A DNA stretch of 64,000 nucleotides from Herbinix luporum (GTDB lineage Bacteria; Bacillota; Clostridia; Lachnospirales; Lachnospiraceae). Below are positions 36,012 through 43,032 of this stretch, piece after piece (position 1 is the first letter of the stretch; each line of letters begins with the position of its first letter). The stretch spans positions 1,233,379 through 1,297,378 of the forward strand of contig NZ_LN879430.1 of assembly GCF_900070325.1 (NCBI RefSeq), given 5' to 3'. The notes beneath the pieces were generated by a model, which saw nothing but the letters and a program-made list of their open reading frames with translations, had not been told where the DNA came from and did not search any database. Made by a program: the position numbers and the translations under genes.

Positions 36012-36684
36012 ATTTACTCCTAGTTTCTTCTAACAATTTTTCTATAGTATCAAATGCATCTTTATATGCATAATATTTTCCATTTGATAGACCTTTTTGT
36101 ACCGAAGACTGGGTAATCCCTAATCTTTTTGCAACATCTAGCTGACTGTCTTGATGTTCCATCATATCCCAGATAATTTCTCTCTGCCTATCAGTCCAGG
36201 ACTCTTTTATGGCAGTCATTAAGGATAATATGGTGTTAAGCATAATTGATAAGGACTTATAATCACCGTCAATTTCAATACGTATATCAGCCGGATTAGT
36301 CTGCTTTCTTTTTTCTTCTTTCTTTAAATATTCTATAGCAGTTCTTGCCTTATAATATCCCGGCCCGTCAGCTCCGATAGAGATTTCTCTATTTATTTCT
36401 GTGGTAATACCACCAATTCCTACTCCTATTCTAACTTTTATAGGATGTAGCTTTCTTTCAATTTCAGATAAAATCTTCATGCAATTTGCTCCGCAGCAGA
36501 GTAATCCTTGAAATTCATCTCCTAATGTTATGGTGAATTTGGAATAAATATCATCCATATATTTTTTATTAATATCTTCTAGAAGGGACTTCATTATTTT
36601 TTGAACTTTATTTCTATTGTCAATTTTTTTTGAACCTTTAATATCACCTATAATCGCTATATAATTTGGAAATGAAGTAAGCAT
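36004..36684 (-). CDS. SatD family protein with C-terminal helix-turn-helix
   Basis: A 226-residue SatD-like protein. The N-terminal conserved domain includes YIAIIGDIKGSKKI, FTITLGDEFQGLL and VRIGVGIGGITTEIN, a pattern reminiscent of nucleotide-cyclase-like folds. The C-terminus has a helix-turn-helix similar to sigma region 4 (LDVAKRLGITQSSVQKGLSNG). ATG 36684 follows GGAGGTATAT; the TTG 12 bases earlier overlaps that site. The promoter carries a 29-bp palindromic array, a plausible binding site for the protein itself. SatD was named in a streptococcal acid-tolerance locus. Confidence 0.87.
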   Translation of the reverse strand: MLTSFPNYIAIIGDIKGSKKIDNRNKVQKIMKSLLEDINKKYMDDIYSKFTITLGDEFQGLLCCGANCMKILSEIERKLHPIKVRIGVGIGGITTEINREISIGADGPGYYKARTAIEYLKKEEKRKQTNPADIRIEIDGDYKSLSIMLNTILSLMTAIKESWTDRQREIIWDMMEHQDSQLDVAKRLGITQSSVQKGLSNGKYYAYKDAFDTIEKLLEETRSKYV

Positions 36685-36734
36685 ATATACCTCCAATTAT
36701 GAAATATCTTATATAAAATTACTTTTCTCATATA

Positions 36735-36763
36735 ATTATATGGTTTTATTGGTGAATAAGCAA
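36735..36763 (-). promoter_or_regulatory. Promoter of the satD-DUF3307 operon
   Basis: On the minus strand TTGCTT (36763-36758), a 17-base spacer and a perfect TATAAT (36740-36735), with transcription expected near 36728. The -35 hexamer lies inside the spacer of the first palindrome (36752-36774) of the adjoining array, so occupancy there would directly affect polymerase binding. Confidence 0.65.
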
Positions 36764-36897
36764 GGATTATTCACTCACAGATGAATAATTGACAATTATT
36801 CATCTAGAGATGAATGATTAGGAATTATTCACTACTAGGTGAATAATATCTAATTATAGCCTTATAGATGAATATTTTTGCTCCGGTCATCCCATAA
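36753..36897. repeat. 29-bp tandem array of palindromic operator-like units
   Basis: TGAAT recurs exactly every 29 bases, at 36753, 36782, 36811, 36840 and 36869. In the first three units it is the left arm of a dyad ending in ATTCA: GTGAATAA/TTATTCAC (36752-36774), GATGAATAATT/AATTATTCATC (36780-36804) and TGAATGATT/AATTATTCA (36811-36831). The fourth unit keeps the left arm and part of the right; the fifth keeps only the left arm. The dyad centres are also 29 bp apart. It lies upstream of satD and overlaps its -35 box, so a cooperative operator array is the best reading. Confidence 0.8.
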
Positions 36898-36960
36898 TCT
36901 ACCAGACCTATTATCCTTTATACTATCAGTTTATCCCACAAAAATCAATGCAAAAAACTG

Positions 36961-37000
36961 CCCCTTTTACAATTCTAAAATAATCTAAAATTGTAAAGGG
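36961..37000 (-). terminator. Terminator of trmO
   Basis: On the minus strand CCCTTTACAATT pairs with AATTGTAAAAGGGG around a loop of about 14 bases, followed by GCAG and six T. It lies 43 bases past the trmO stop and insulates the satD array. Confidence 0.78.
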
Positions 37001-37042
37001 ACAACTTTCCTTTTATTTGATATATAGAATATCCCTATATCC

Positions 37043-37783
37043 TTATTGCAATTTTGTTATATCATATACAGATAAAAGTTTATCCTTAACTTTAAATCTA
37101 ATATTATATCCGGCAAAATAAAAACCATAGATTCTTTCAGGATCATCATGATATGAGGGCCTTGGGTCCTCTGCCAATACTCCCATAAGTGCCTCATGGT
37201 ATTCTTCCGGTATCTGATTAAGAAGTTCCTTATCAATCTCAACTTCAAGTTTATAATCGGCTATATCTTCTATAAAGCCCTCCAAAGCATCAGGATGGCT
37301 ATCGCAATATGGCAGATAAGGCTTTATGTCATATATGGGTGTCTGATTCACAAGGTCGATACCTGAAACATATAGTATAGGCCCATAATCCTTATGATAT
37401 TGAATTTTATCTAGTTTTACGGATGATAGACCCAAATTGTTGGGCCGATTAGGAGAACGAGTTGCAAATACCCCCATCCGTTTGTTACCCCCAAGTCTAG
37501 GGGGTTTCACCATGGGGGCCCATTTGTCTCTTTGAAATTGATGAAAACCCCAAATTAGCCAGATATGAGAAAAACCCTCTAATCCCCTAATAGCGTCAGG
37601 GTTACGATATTTAGGCTCAAATACAATCACACCCTTTAAGGCTTCTACTATTCCACTTTGTCTAGGTATCCCGAATTTTTCAGGAAAATCAGTATGAATC
37701 CTTGCAATACATTCAAGAGTAAGATCATAAGTAAGCTTATTATCGTTATTAATCGATTGTATAAAACTATTATCACCTTGCAT
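37043..37783 (-). CDS. trmO: TrmO (TsaA/YaeB-like) tRNA m6t6A methyltransferase
   Basis: A 246-residue protein of the TsaA/TrmO family, which methylates t6A37 of threonine tRNA using S-adenosylmethionine. The beta-barrel core has ARIHTDFPEKFGIPRQSG, LEGFSHIWLIWGFHQ, GVFATRSPNRPNNLGLS and the C-terminal LAEDPRPSYHDDPERIYGF. About 20 extra residues precede the usual start (LECIARIHTDF). The ATG has a CAGGAG site. It is a single-gene unit, followed by a clear terminator. Confidence 0.92.
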   Translation of the reverse strand: MQGDNSFIQSINNDNKLTYDLTLECIARIHTDFPEKFGIPRQSGIVEALKGVIVFEPKYRNPDAIRGLEGFSHIWLIWGFHQFQRDKWAPMVKPPRLGGNKRMGVFATRSPNRPNNLGLSSVKLDKIQYHKDYGPILYVSGIDLVNQTPIYDIKPYLPYCDSHPDALEGFIEDIADYKLEVEIDKELLNQIPEEYHEALMGVLAEDPRPSYHDDPERIYGFYFAGYNIRFKVKDKLLSVYDITKLQ

Positions 37784-37828
37784 ATAAAACTCCTGTCACT
37801 TTTCCTTACATAATAACTTATCTATTAT

Positions 37829-38566
37829 TTATATATCAATATTAAATATCTGCCCCTTATGCTCTATATCTATAATCTTAGCTGTAAGCTGCTTATCTTC
37901 TCTTTCCTTTTTAAATTTTTTAATTATCTTTGGCTGTTGCCAAAAATGCATGGGGAATAAATAATTAATCTTAGCCCTACTTAGGAGTTCATCTATACCA
38001 AGGCCATACCACTCCTCCTGCCTAGGATCTAAGGGAGCAAATGCCAAATCAATATTTACATTGTTTAATTTATCTATTTCTTTAATAAAAATTGCTCTCA
38101 TATTATTATTAAACTGTTTATCTTCACCTTTCCAAACCCAAAGATTTAAATCCCCAGCATGATAAATAGTTTTTCCTTTATATTTAATAAGGAAGGCAAC
38201 ACCTATATCTGTTGATTTTAAGGTATTAATCACTATATCGTCAGTATTATTCGGTAGATATTCCTGGTTTGGTTTAACGATTTGAATCAAGGAAGCTAAT
38301 TCCTTAGTTATACCATATTTAGACATATTATTATCATCTAATTTAATATCTGAAGAAATAAAATATCTTATATTTGAATGCTTCTTATACAGATTAAAAA
38401 TCTCTGGGTTAAAATGATCATCATGCCTGTGGCTGACAAAGACTAAAAGTCTTTTTTTGCCGTCAAAATCAGGTAAGTCTCCTTTATAATAATCAAATAA
38501 CCAATAAGCCTCTTCCCATTCAAGTAAAAAACCACTATGTTCAATATAGGTTACATTAACATTCAT
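37829..38566 (-). CDS. MBL-fold metallo-hydrolase
   Basis: A 245-residue metallo-beta-lactamase-fold protein. The zinc motif SHRHDDHF is near residue 50, the second ligand region IYHAGDLNLW near 140, and the closing PMHFW carries a later metal-ligand histidine. It belongs with the UlaG/L-ascorbate-lactonase-like group of small MBL hydrolases; the substrate is unknown. It is transcribed away from the sigma factor gene, sharing a 192-base promoter region with 11-bp phased repeats, so common control is possible. Confidence 0.85.
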   Translation of the reverse strand: MNVNVTYIEHSGFLLEWEEAYWLFDYYKGDLPDFDGKKRLLVFVSHRHDDHFNPEIFNLYKKHSNIRYFISSDIKLDDNNMSKYGITKELASLIQIVKPNQEYLPNNTDDIVINTLKSTDIGVAFLIKYKGKTIYHAGDLNLWVWKGEDKQFNNNMRAIFIKEIDKLNNVNIDLAFAPLDPRQEEWYGLGIDELLSRAKINYLFPMHFWQQPKIIKKFKKEREDKQLTAKIIDIEHKGQIFNIDI

Positions 38567-38628
38567 AAGATCCCAACTTTCTTTATACTAGATATATTCT
38601 AGATTATAAAGTAAAATGGTAACAAGTA

Positions 38629-38681
38629 CTGTTAACAAACTGTGAACAAAACAACAATAAATGTTCATACTTTGTTCATAA
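38629..38681. promoter_or_regulatory. Phased 11-bp repeats between divergent genes
   Basis: CTGTTAACAAA and CTGTGAACAAA are adjacent 11-mers (38629-38639, 38640-38650). Further on TGTTCATA occurs twice, 11 bases apart (38662, 38673), in the opposite orientation. Tandem 11-bp half-sites are the arrangement used by OmpR/PhoB-type response regulators, and TTAACA/TGAACA resembles the Bacillus PhoP box. The region drives the MBL hydrolase on one side and the sigma factor on the other. Which regulator binds is inference. Confidence 0.5.
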
Positions 38682-38758
38682 TTTAAATTGATTAACCATC
38701 AACACTTTGTCCATTTCATTCGTTATATTATTAAAGACACGATATAAGGAGGAGAGAT

Positions 38759-39232
38759 ATGATAGAAAATTTATATAGAAACTACCATAGTCAATTACTA
38801 TGGTATTGCCTTAACCTCTCCAGTAACAATCGTGCTTTAGCTGAGGATATCGTACAGGATACTTTTATCAGGGGATTAGAAAATGCCCATGTATTAAACG
38901 ATTTGACCGATTCTCAATGTCGAGCATGGCTTTATAAAACCGCAAAGAATATATTTATAGACAAAATCCGACGAATCAACAGGGAGCCTAAGCAGGAGTT
39001 TAAGTTTGTTACTGAAGATGATTTAAGTGAGATTATGGTTAAGCAATTATGTGGGCAGCTTCCCAGGGAAGAAAGTGACTTGTTCTGGCTAAGACATATG
39101 GAAGGTTATAATTCCTCAGAATTAGGGAAGCTTTTTGATCTACCTTCTTCTACTGTAAGAGCTAGATTAGCCTCAGCGAGAAAAAAATTAAGAAAAATTT
39201 ATTTAGAACAGAAAGGCAAAGGTGAATTATAA
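38759..39232 (+). CDS. ECF-type RNA polymerase sigma factor
   Basis: A 157-residue sigma factor with region 2 (about 1-75; NRALAEDIVQDTFIRGLENA and AWLYKTAKNIFIDKIRR) and region 4 (about 100-150; LFWLRHMEGYNSSELGKLFDLPSSTVRARLASARKKL). There is no region 1.1 or 3, as in the extracytoplasmic-function group. AAGGAGGAGAG precedes the ATG. Its stop overlaps the start of the following gene by one base, and that gene occupies the usual place of an anti-sigma factor. Confidence 0.92.
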   Translation: MIENLYRNYHSQLLWYCLNLSSNNRALAEDIVQDTFIRGLENAHVLNDLTDSQCRAWLYKTAKNIFIDKIRRINREPKQEFKFVTEDDLSEIMVKQLCGQLPREESDLFWLRHMEGYNSSELGKLFDLPSSTVRARLASARKKLRKIYLEQKGKGEL

Positions 39233-40443
39233 TGGAGAAAAGAAAATTAGTAATTAACGCTGCCATATGTGATTGCAGATCAGTGACCGAGGAAATTCTA
39301 AACTCTTATGAAAGTATACAAATTAATACTTCATGTATTCTGGTATCAAAAAATTCCAAAGAGTTACTCTCACGCTATCATGTTGCTATGAATACTGCTG
39401 ATGTAACGGAAATACCAGATGATGCCGAAGTCTTAATACAAAATGGATCCTTCACTATTGAAGAAAATACTATTATGTCAAAGCCCACTGTGCTTATAGT
39501 AAACGGATCCCTTCATATTAATAAAGGGAGCGAAAAAGCATTGGAGTCCTTTTTATCAATACAGGTAAATGGTTCTGTATCCTATCCATCAGATACACAA
39601 AACCAGCTACCACCCTTAAAAGTAAACGGCTCAGTTAGTACTTATCCATCTGATGCTATATGCTTAAAAAATAAATTTATACTTGATAAAGTATTTATCC
39701 TTAGGGCTAAAAATGCAAAATATTATGCTAAAAATAAGGTTTTAGTAATAGATGAAACACTGGATTTGTCATCACTTATTTCAAAAGGTACAACTTTTAT
39801 TACAAATACAGCTATAATAGCTGAGAATCTATTAGATAAAGCTATTTTATTGTTTGATGATGAGACAGATATTAAGGTGTTACCTGCCGGTTACAGCTAT
39901 GTTGAAGAAGGTACCTTAAATGATTTAATGGTAAGCAAACATGGGGACAAAATATATGTTGATGGAGACCTGGTAATTACATCGGAAAGCGAAAATACTT
40001 TAAAAAAGATTACAGGTTTAAAAGTGACCGGTTCTATCCTAATTAGCAAAAAATTAATTGATAATTTGCATAGTTTGGATATTGAATATAAAGATTTAAA
40101 ATTTATTAAAGGTAAAATTATTAAGGATAAAGGTTTTCTTACTATCAATAAAAATACCTTGGAAGGTTTAGAAGACGGAGTTACGATTACTGACTGTGGA
40201 TTTGTTAAGATAAATTCAGATATTACAGCTGAGGAAATCGAAGAAAAGCTTCATTTCATTGACTGTGGATTTATCCAATGCCAACCTGATCAAAAGGGTG
40301 CAATTGAATTGGTTTCTGAAGATGTAGGCTTAATAAAAGATAAAACAGAAACTTCAATTGAATCTTTGGATGAAGATGAAGACAGTTTAAATCCATATGA
40401 TAAAAACACACAAGTTATAAATGCCGCCACTTATAAAATGTAA
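39232..40443 (+). CDS. Uncharacterised NGS-repeat protein coupled to the sigma factor
   Basis: A 403-residue soluble-looking protein with no signal peptide or membrane helix. Four NGS tripeptides preceded by hydrophobic residues recur about every 20 residues (71, 91, 113, 132), and similar short strands continue later (VTGSILIS, VDGDLVI), suggesting stacked beta turns like a solenoid or bactofilin-like core. A second element, DCGF, occurs twice near residues 319 and 343; the C-terminal 45 residues are acidic. The start overlaps the sigma gene stop (TAATG). I recognise no named family. An unusual cytoplasmic anti-sigma or a sigma-controlled structural protein are both possible. Confidence 0.85.
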   Translation: MEKRKLVINAAICDCRSVTEEILNSYESIQINTSCILVSKNSKELLSRYHVAMNTADVTEIPDDAEVLIQNGSFTIEENTIMSKPTVLIVNGSLHINKGSEKALESFLSIQVNGSVSYPSDTQNQLPPLKVNGSVSTYPSDAICLKNKFILDKVFILRAKNAKYYAKNKVLVIDETLDLSSLISKGTTFITNTAIIAENLLDKAILLFDDETDIKVLPAGYSYVEEGTLNDLMVSKHGDKIYVDGDLVITSESENTLKKITGLKVTGSILISKKLIDNLHSLDIEYKDLKFIKGKIIKDKGFLTINKNTLEGLEDGVTITDCGFVKINSDITAEEIEEKLHFIDCGFIQCQPDQKGAIELVSEDVGLIKDKTETSIESLDEDEDSLNPYDKNTQVINAATYKM

Positions 40444-40476
40444 ATCATGACCACCCGTTTGACGGGTGGTCATGAT
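40444..40476 (+). terminator. Terminator of the sigma/NGS operon
   Basis: ATCATGACCACCCG pairs perfectly with CGGGTGGTCATGAT (14 bp, loop of 5), followed by TTTTAT. It starts at the stop codon of the NGS-repeat gene and is one of the strongest hairpins in the window. Confidence 0.92.
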
Positions 40477-40500
40477 TTTATATGTATAAATTTTACTTGG

Positions 40501-40641
40501 TTAGTATTTAGAATTACAATATAAGAAATTATGCTGGTGCTTATTTAGAATTATGGATTTTTCGATACTCCAATTACCCTGCGCATCTACCCAGGGGTTA
40601 AAGTTATTATTATTTGTACCTTTAAACTTGATAAATATCAT
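40501..40641 (-). CDS. Small protein of 46 residues
   Basis: A short frame with a clear AAAGGAGAT ribosome site 6 bases before the ATG at 40641. The product begins MIFIKFKG, continues through an Asn run and the aromatic stretch FNPWVDAQGNWSIEK, and ends in a His/Asn-rich tail. There is no membrane helix. I recognise no family. The good initiation region and orderly composition argue that it is translated, but its small size leaves doubt. Confidence 0.5.
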   Translation of the reverse strand: MIFIKFKGTNNNNFNPWVDAQGNWSIEKSIILNKHQHNFLYCNSKY

Positions 40642-40922
40642 GGAATATCTCCTTTCATATTTTTTTATCCATAACTCATATCTTCTAGTAATAAAGTTTT
40701 TCTTGTTGTTTTCTGATATTATAAACACAAAATATTATTTGTCAAGCAATTAACAGGATTTATTTTTATTTTGTATACTTTGATTAGATTACTTATATAC
40801 TTAACACAAAACTTGTAAATTATTAATATATCTTAATTACTTATCATCACCATACAATATCGCACCTATTAGTTTAAAAAACATATTATATATTAGAAAA
40901 TCATGAAAGGAACATTTATTCA

Positions 40923-41405
40923 ATGAATTTTAACAATAAACATAATAGATTTTATCCAAACTTACCTAAAAAAAATAGTTTTTATCGTGGACGATATCCT
41001 TATCGCAGTATTAGAGATTACGGTCCGGAGCCATTTGTTATAAATATTAATAAAGCTACATTGCAAAACACTACTTTCCGTACTTCCTTATGGACCGGCA
41101 CTTTTTTGCAGCTTACACTTATGAGTATTGATGTTGGTGGTGAAATAGGGTTAGAGGTTCATCACGATATTGATCAGTTTATTCGTATCGAACAGGGTGA
41201 AGGATTAGTTATGATGGGGGATCAAAAAGATGATCTTTATTTTCGGGAACCTGTTAAAGATGACTATGTTATCTTTATTCCTGCAGGAAAATGGCACAAT
41301 TTAATTAACACCGGTCATACTCCCATTAAATTATATTCAATTTATGCACCACCAAACCATCCCCATGGCACCATTCATGTTACAAAGGATGACGAAACTC
41401 ATTAA
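40923..41405 (+). CDS. Cupin domain protein
   Basis: A 160-residue protein. After a polar N-terminal tail of about 35 residues rich in Asn, Tyr and Arg comes a single cupin barrel, with motif 1 around IGLEVHHDIDQFIRIEQGEG (His pair as metal ligands) and motif 2 around DYVIFIPAGKWHNLINTG. The C-terminus PPNHPHGTIHVTKDD is shared by a family of small clostridial and bacillar cupins of unknown substrate. An AAAGGAAC site precedes the ATG. It is a single-gene unit. Confidence 0.88.
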   Translation: MNFNNKHNRFYPNLPKKNSFYRGRYPYRSIRDYGPEPFVININKATLQNTTFRTSLWTGTFLQLTLMSIDVGGEIGLEVHHDIDQFIRIEQGEGLVMMGDQKDDLYFREPVKDDYVIFIPAGKWHNLINTGHTPIKLYSIYAPPNHPHGTIHVTKDDETH

Positions 41406-41435
41406 TAGCTTATTTATTATCAGATAAAAAATAGC

Positions 41436-41471
41436 AAAAAAGAACAAAATCATTGATTTTGTTCTTTTTTT
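41436..41471. terminator. Bidirectional terminator between cupin and NapH-like genes
   Basis: AGAACAAAAT (41441-41450) pairs with ATTTTGTTCT, extended by A/T pairs on both sides, giving T runs for both directions. It overlaps the stop codon of the minus-strand NapH-like gene. Confidence 0.8.
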
Positions 41472-42037
41472 GTTATTTGAAACTTACATATTAATTGGGT
41501 CATGGTACCCATGGGACAATAGATACACCATGATCTAGGCTTGAATAATAACATGGTAATTATACCAAGTATACTTGATGTCATCATAACACTATAAAAT
41601 CCGAAAGCAAATTGGGATATCCAGGCAGGTATACCGGTTACTTTATGTGCCCAGCCCCAAGGTATTTTAAAGGTCCATAGAAGTTTTACTGTTTCTGAAA
41701 GTCCTCTGACATCTTTAAAAACCAGGTAAGTAATAAATATCATCTGTAAAAACATTATCATAAAAAAGGTTAGAAAACCATATCTGAACCATTTTGATAC
41801 CATCCATCTGGGCATGGGCTTATTCCTTGATAAGGCAAATTTTTTACCCAGCAGGGAAAAAAGCTGGCCTCTTCCACAATACTTATTACAATATGATTTT
41901 GATCCCTTTACTGCTGAGATTACTAGGGGAATAATAAAACAAAGCATACCCAACCATGCAAAAAGTATATTAAAGAAGCCAAGTGTAAGATATAAAGCGG
42001 ATACTATCCACATATATTCATACCAGGGTTTTTTCAT
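41450..42037 (-). CDS. NapH-like 4Fe-4S membrane protein
   Basis: A 195-residue protein with about four membrane helices and cysteine motifs YCNKYCGRGQ and CIYCPMGTMTQLIC, typical of the NapH/MauN/CcoG group that passes electrons between quinol or ferredoxin and partner enzymes. Its ATG overlaps the stop of the upstream ferredoxin gene, so the two are coupled. It is short for NapH, and no reductase or periplasmic enzyme gene is adjacent, so the terminal acceptor is unknown. Confidence 0.82.
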   Translation of the reverse strand: MKKPWYEYMWIVSALYLTLGFFNILFAWLGMLCFIIPLVISAVKGSKSYCNKYCGRGQLFSLLGKKFALSRNKPMPRWMVSKWFRYGFLTFFMIMFLQMIFITYLVFKDVRGLSETVKLLWTFKIPWGWAHKVTGIPAWISQFAFGFYSVMMTSSILGIITMLLFKPRSWCIYCPMGTMTQLICKFQITKKEQNQ

Positions 42038-42237
42038 GCTCCCACCTCCAACTTATTTATAGTAATTATGGAAGCGGGACACTCTTTTGCACATAATCCA
42101 CAGCCGATACATTTACTTTCATCCACCTGGGCATACACTCCCCTATAGATGGATATTGCCTGTTTTGGACATACTTTTATACAGCTTCCACAGGCAACGC
42201 ATAAAGATTTATCAACCTTTGCCATTCTTCTTACCAT
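42034..42237 (-). CDS. 2[4Fe-4S] ferredoxin
   Basis: A 67-residue ferredoxin with two CxxCxxCxxxCP clusters (CVACGSCIKVCP and CIGCGLCAKECP), each expected to bind a 4Fe-4S centre. The start is ATG 42237; ATG 42225 (MAKVDKS) is a possible alternative. It lies directly upstream of, and overlaps, the NapH-like membrane protein gene, forming a two-gene electron-transfer unit in the cytoplasm and membrane. Confidence 0.92.
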   Translation of the reverse strand: MVRRMAKVDKSLCVACGSCIKVCPKQAISIYRGVYAQVDESKCIGCGLCAKECPASIITINKLEVGA

Positions 42238-42321
42238 ATCATATTATCCACCTTTACTTTTATGATATGGTAAATGATATCAGATTAATTCTACTTTTTA
42301 TGTGATAAAGTTACATTAAAG

Positions 42322-42990
42322 CTACATCCTAGATAGTATTCCGTCATTCATCTGAAAGACCTCATCTGCCTTATCTGCAATGGAAAGATCGTGGGTTACT
42401 ATTACAACTGCCAGCTTATCTTTATGGGCTAGATCTATAAGAAGTTTAACAACCAAATCACCATTTGCCATATCTAAATTTCCTGTAGGCTCGTCTGCAA
42501 GTAAAAGTCTAGAACCGGTAGCCAAGGCTCTTGCTATAGCTACTCTTTGCCTTTCACCACCGGACAGCATATTAGGGAATCTTTTATAGTGGTTTTTATC
42601 TAAACCGACACTAGCTATATGCCTTTCGGCTATAGCCTTAGCCTCAAGATGCTTCATCCCTTTTAACTCCAAAGGAAATATTACATTCTCAAGTACTGTC
42701 ATTAAAGGAAATAGATTAAAGGTTTGATAAATAACCGAGGCCTTATCTCTTCTATACTCCTCCATATCAAGGTTTTTTATAGAGTCCCCATCATATAAAA
42801 TCTCACCTGACTTAGGAAGGGTAAGTCCTGCCATCAATGATAGTAAGGTGGATTTACCTGAACCGGATTTTCCAATAATAGCATAAACTTTTCCTTGTTC
42901 AAGCTCTAAACTAACATTCTTAACCGCTTCTACACTTTGATACTGATTTTGATAGCTATAAGAAACATCATTTAATTTCAAAATCGCCAT
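42322..42990 (-). CDS. MacB/LolD-type ABC transporter ATPase
   Basis: A 222-residue ATPase with Walker A GKSGSGKST, Q-loop VIYQTFNLFP, signature LSGGERQRVAIARAL, Walker B LLLADEPTGNLD and the switch His in VIVTHDLSIA. The NLD after Walker B places it in the MacB/LolD/FtsE-like subgroup. ATG 42990 follows GGAGG by 6 bases; the frame is open earlier without a ribosome site. It pairs with the large permease gene 42 bases upstream. Such pairs export peptides or antibiotics, or transmit force to envelope proteins. Confidence 0.93.
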   Translation of the reverse strand: MAILKLNDVSYSYQNQYQSVEAVKNVSLELEQGKVYAIIGKSGSGKSTLLSLMAGLTLPKSGEILYDGDSIKNLDMEEYRRDKASVIYQTFNLFPLMTVLENVIFPLELKGMKHLEAKAIAERHIASVGLDKNHYKRFPNMLSGGERQRVAIARALATGSRLLLADEPTGNLDMANGDLVVKLLIDLAHKDKLAVVIVTHDLSIADKADEVFQMNDGILSRM

Positions 42991-43032
42991 ATTAGCCTCC
43001 CTGTGTATATACAATGATAAAACCTTAATAAT

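Noticed and set aside
36753..36897. CRISPR-like array
   Set aside because: The 29-bp units are directly adjacent with no unique spacers, they decay along the array, and no cas genes are present; the internal dyads and the overlapping promoter fit operators better.
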